7,086 bases of DNA from Planctomycetaceae bacterium (GTDB taxonomy: Bacteria; Planctomycetota; Planctomycetia; Pirellulales; Thermoguttaceae), in NCBI GenBank assembly GCA_015062085.1, contig SUVI01000177.1, positions 1-7,086 on the forward strand, read 5' to 3'. A program made the position numbers and the translations under genes. Shown here in pieces: positions 5,276 to 7,086 of this stretch. The notes beneath the pieces were generated by a model, which searched no databases, was not told the origin of the DNA, and saw only the letters and a list, made by a program, of their open reading frames with translations. Every line of letters begins with the position of its first letter. Within the stretch, counting starts at the first letter, position 1.

Positions 5276-5282
5276 ACAGAAA

Positions 5283-6257
5283 ATGACGACCTATCTCGTT
5301 ACCGGCGGAGCCGGATTCATTGGTTCACACATCGTACATCGGCTCGTTTCCCGGCGCGAAGAGCAGCTTGAAAGGGGAGAAACTCCCGACACGATCCGCG
5401 TTCTGGACGATTTTTCGACCGGCTTTGAACGAAACATTTCGCCCTATCTTGCGGCATTCGAGATCGAACTTTTCGATGGGTCCCTCACCGATCCGGAGAT
5501 CGTCCGTCAGGCTGTCGATGGTGTGGAAGTCATCTTTCATGAAGCCGCCCTGGCCAGCGTCCCTTTGAGCGTCGAGCATCCCATGCGCGTGCACGATGCC
5601 TGCGTCACGGGGACGGTCCAGCTTCTGGATGCTGCGCGTCTGGCGGGAGTTCGCCGGGTGGTCTATGCTGCGTCGAGCAGCGCGTACGGCAACACCGAAG
5701 TCTGCCCCACCCACGAGTCGGTCCTTCCCGCGCCGATCTCGCCCTACGGAGCCTCCAAACTCGCGGCGGAACTCTATCTTCAGGCGTTCGCGGAAACGTA
5801 CGGTCTCGAGACGGTCCGCCTGCGCTACTTTAACGTCTTTGGTCCGCGCCAGGATCCCAAAAGTCCCTATTCAGCCGTCATTCCGCTCTTCATCACCGCG
5901 ATGCTCCGGGGTGAGGCTCCGAACATCTTCGGCGACGGACGACAGTCGCGCGACTTCACGTACGTGGAAAACGTGGTGGACGCCAATCTTCTGGCCGCGG
6001 AAGCCCCTGCAGAAGACGTTTCGGGCCGGGTCTTCAACGTCGCGAACGGGAGATCGACGGACCTCCTGACGCTCGTTTCGACGCTGAATGAGATCTTGGG
6101 AACGGAGATCGTGCCGAATCACCTTCCCCCGCGCGTCGGCGACATTCTGGAGAGCCGGGCGGACATTTCTGCCGCTCGGAAATTCCTCGGCTACGAACCG
6201 CGGACAGACTTGGCCGAAGGACTTCGAAGAACGGTCGAATTTTACCGGCAGGGGTAG
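5283..6257 (+). CDS. NAD-dependent sugar-nucleotide 4-epimerase, WbpP/GalE-like
   Basis: This 324-aa protein is an extended short-chain dehydrogenase/reductase that should interconvert UDP-hexoses at C4 with bound NAD. Seen directly: the NAD-binding GGAGFIGSH (8-16, GxxGxxG), a LDDFSTG block (41-47), HEAALASVPLSVEHP (86-100), the catalytic serine block SSSAYG (131-136), YGASK with Y155 and K159, RYFNVFGPRQDP (181-192), GDGRQSRDFTYVENVV (217-232) and an R..D...A...LGY C-terminal block (292-304). The HxAAxxSVPxS and FNVFGxRQDP motifs resemble UDP-GlcNAc 4-epimerases of the WbpP group more than galactose-pathway GalE. A role in surface polysaccharide or lipopolysaccharide precursor supply is inferred. 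UDP-glucuronate 4-epimerase or related activity remains possible. The length is normal and all key residues are present. Confidence 0.92.
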   Translation: MTTYLVTGGAGFIGSHIVHRLVSRREEQLERGETPDTIRVLDDFSTGFERNISPYLAAFEIELFDGSLTDPEIVRQAVDGVEVIFHEAALASVPLSVEHPMRVHDACVTGTVQLLDAARLAGVRRVVYAASSSAYGNTEVCPTHESVLPAPISPYGASKLAAELYLQAFAETYGLETVRLRYFNVFGPRQDPKSPYSAVIPLFITAMLRGEAPNIFGDGRQSRDFTYVENVVDANLLAAEAPAEDVSGRVFNVANGRSTDLLTLVSTLNEILGTEIVPNHLPPRVGDILESRADISAARKFLGYEPRTDLAEGLRRTVEFYRQG

Positions 6258-6318
6258 TCTGAATTCCAGATCCGCACGGAGTACACGTTTTTTTAAAATT
6301 TTTTCAGAAAAGAAGATC

Positions 6319-7086
6319 ATGAACACATTTGATTCCATTGAGACTTTCGATCCGAATGATCACCGCATCGACGGCTACTCCAAACCGCTTGAGCCGGGGC
6401 GGAAGATCGGACAGTTTCAGAATTTTACTCTCATTCGTTCTCTCGGACGCGGTGGAATGGGCCAGGTCTGGCTCGCGGAGGAAGAGCTCGGCGGAGGACG
6501 GAAACGAAACGTCGTCTGCAAACTCCTTCCCATGCCGGTCCAGGACGACAAAAAGTCGATGGACGATCTCGCGAAGACCTTTGACCTCACCTCACGTCTC
6601 TTTCACCCGCACATCTGCCCGCTTTTCGGCATGAACGAGGACCCGGAGTACGGTTTCTTTTTCGTCATGGACCACTGCGAGGGCGGTTCGCTTTGGGACT
6701 GGTTTCAGAAACCGGAGAATCGCAACGGCATCGCGCTTTCCGAGCTGCTTCCGATCTACGGTCCGATCGCGGAGGCGCTGGACTACGCGCATTCGCAGCA
6801 CATCATCCACCGCGACGTGAAGCCGCAGAACATCATGTTTGCGATCCGTGACGGTCAGCGGGTCCCGTCTCTGATCGACTTCGGGATCGCGGCCCGCGTT
6901 CACGCGACGATGACGATGACCATGCCGACGTCTCAGGCCAGCAAAGGCACGCCGCACTACATGCCGCCGGAACAGTTTATGGGCGAAAAGAAGCAGGATG
7001 GACGCGCGGACCAATATTCTCTTGCCGCGTCGCTTTACCATCTCCTTGCCGGGAATCCGCCGTTTGAGGGCAACATTTACTCCCTC
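6319..7086 (+). CDS. Hanks-type Ser/Thr protein kinase, N-terminal part (3' end outside window)
   Basis: The 256 visible residues cover most of a eukaryotic-like kinase domain, expected to phosphorylate Ser/Thr of target proteins with ATP. Motifs: glycine loop LGRGGMGQVW (42-51), ATP-anchoring lysine in VVCKLL (K68), HPHICPL (96-102), catalytic loop HRDVKPQN (164-171, D166, N171), DFG (187-189), activation segment ending GTPHYMPPEQ (211-220) and the helix-F DQYSLA (231-236). PPE replaces the usual APE. The residue expected to be the helix-C glutamate aligns with T87. A 30-residue N-terminal extension precedes the domain. The C-terminal part, which in such proteins often carries a membrane segment and sensor domain, is outside the window. 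The ATG has only a weak purine-rich site (AGAAG, 6311-6315) 3 nt upstream. The gene starts 61 bp after the epimerase on the same strand; co-transcription is possible but unproven. Confidence 0.92.
   Translation, partial: MNTFDSIETFDPNDHRIDGYSKPLEPGRKIGQFQNFTLIRSLGRGGMGQVWLAEEELGGGRKRNVVCKLLPMPVQDDKKSMDDLAKTFDLTSRLFHPHICPLFGMNEDPEYGFFFVMDHCEGGSLWDWFQKPENRNGIALSELLPIYGPIAEALDYAHSQHIIHRDVKPQNIMFAIRDGQRVPSLIDFGIAARVHATMTMTMPTSQASKGTPHYMPPEQFMGEKKQDGRADQYSLAASLYHLLAGNPPFEGNIYSL

Larger units (their letters stand above)
4821..5282. other. Gene-free interval with a gene remnant and a terminator
   Basis: No intact gene is supported in these 462 bases. They hold the C-terminal remnant of a BspA-like leucine-rich-repeat protein ending at 5085, a strong terminator (5124-5160), and then an AT-rich stretch with the probable epimerase promoter. 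A weak CGCCC/GGGCG hairpin (4811-4830), which overlaps the isomerase stop codon, has no T-run. Confidence 0.75.

Noticed and set aside
5325..5714. Minus-strand frame within the epimerase gene
   Set aside because: It overlaps a gene with all catalytic and cofactor motifs intact and has no family features.
6265..6294. Terminator between the epimerase and kinase genes
   Set aside because: A T-run exists at 6288-6294 but the preceding TCCGCACGGA can only fold with a two-base loop and a seven-base gap before the T-run, so a working hairpin is doubtful.

Overview
This 7,086-bp window looks like bacterial chromosome, most likely from the PVC superphylum and probably a Planctomycetota member, possibly host- or gut-associated. 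That assignment is inferred from recalled protein resemblance: an unusual Nramp-like transporter, a GYF_2/transmembrane/beta-domain protein, a TIM-barrel isomerase starting with an NTNGLAHH-type motif, a Hanks-type kinase and a BspA-like leucine-rich-repeat remnant. Coding DNA is moderately GC-rich and the main intergenic regions are very AT-rich. No rRNA, tRNA, insertion sequence, phage gene or CRISPR array was found.

Layout. Positions 1-1553 (minus) hold the N-terminal 517 residues of an Nramp-superfamily transporter that runs off the left edge inside an eight-residue repeat tail. Positions 1554-2049 are a long divergent intergenic region with a good sigma70-like promoter for the transporter, several AT-rich palindromes, a 20-bp tandem repeat and a leader hairpin. 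Positions 2050-3873 (plus) encode a 607-aa membrane protein with a cytoplasmic GYF_2 domain, a basic Pro/Ala linker, one membrane segment and an outer domain flanked by acidic Asn-Ala-Asp-Gly repeats. A terminator follows. Positions 3981-4820 (plus) encode a xylose-isomerase-like TIM-barrel protein. Positions 4821-5282 carry no intact gene but hold the C-terminal remnant of a BspA-like protein, ending at 5085, and a strong terminator. Positions 5283-6257 (plus) encode a WbpP-like NAD-dependent sugar-nucleotide 4-epimerase. Positions 6319-7086 (plus) hold the N-terminal 256 residues of a Ser/Thr protein kinase that runs off the right edge.

The genes do not form an obvious single pathway. The transporter and the GYF_2 protein are divergent neighbours that share a control region and, unusually, both carry Glu-Asn-Ala-Asp repeats. 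The epimerase probably feeds surface polysaccharide synthesis. The kinase starts 61 bp after it and may or may not be co-transcribed. I see no convincing new multi-gene system. The best leads are the transporter lacking the canonical Nramp metal ligands, the divergent ENAD-repeat pair with its structured promoter region, the internal lipobox-like motif in the GYF_2 protein, and the unannotated BspA remnant.
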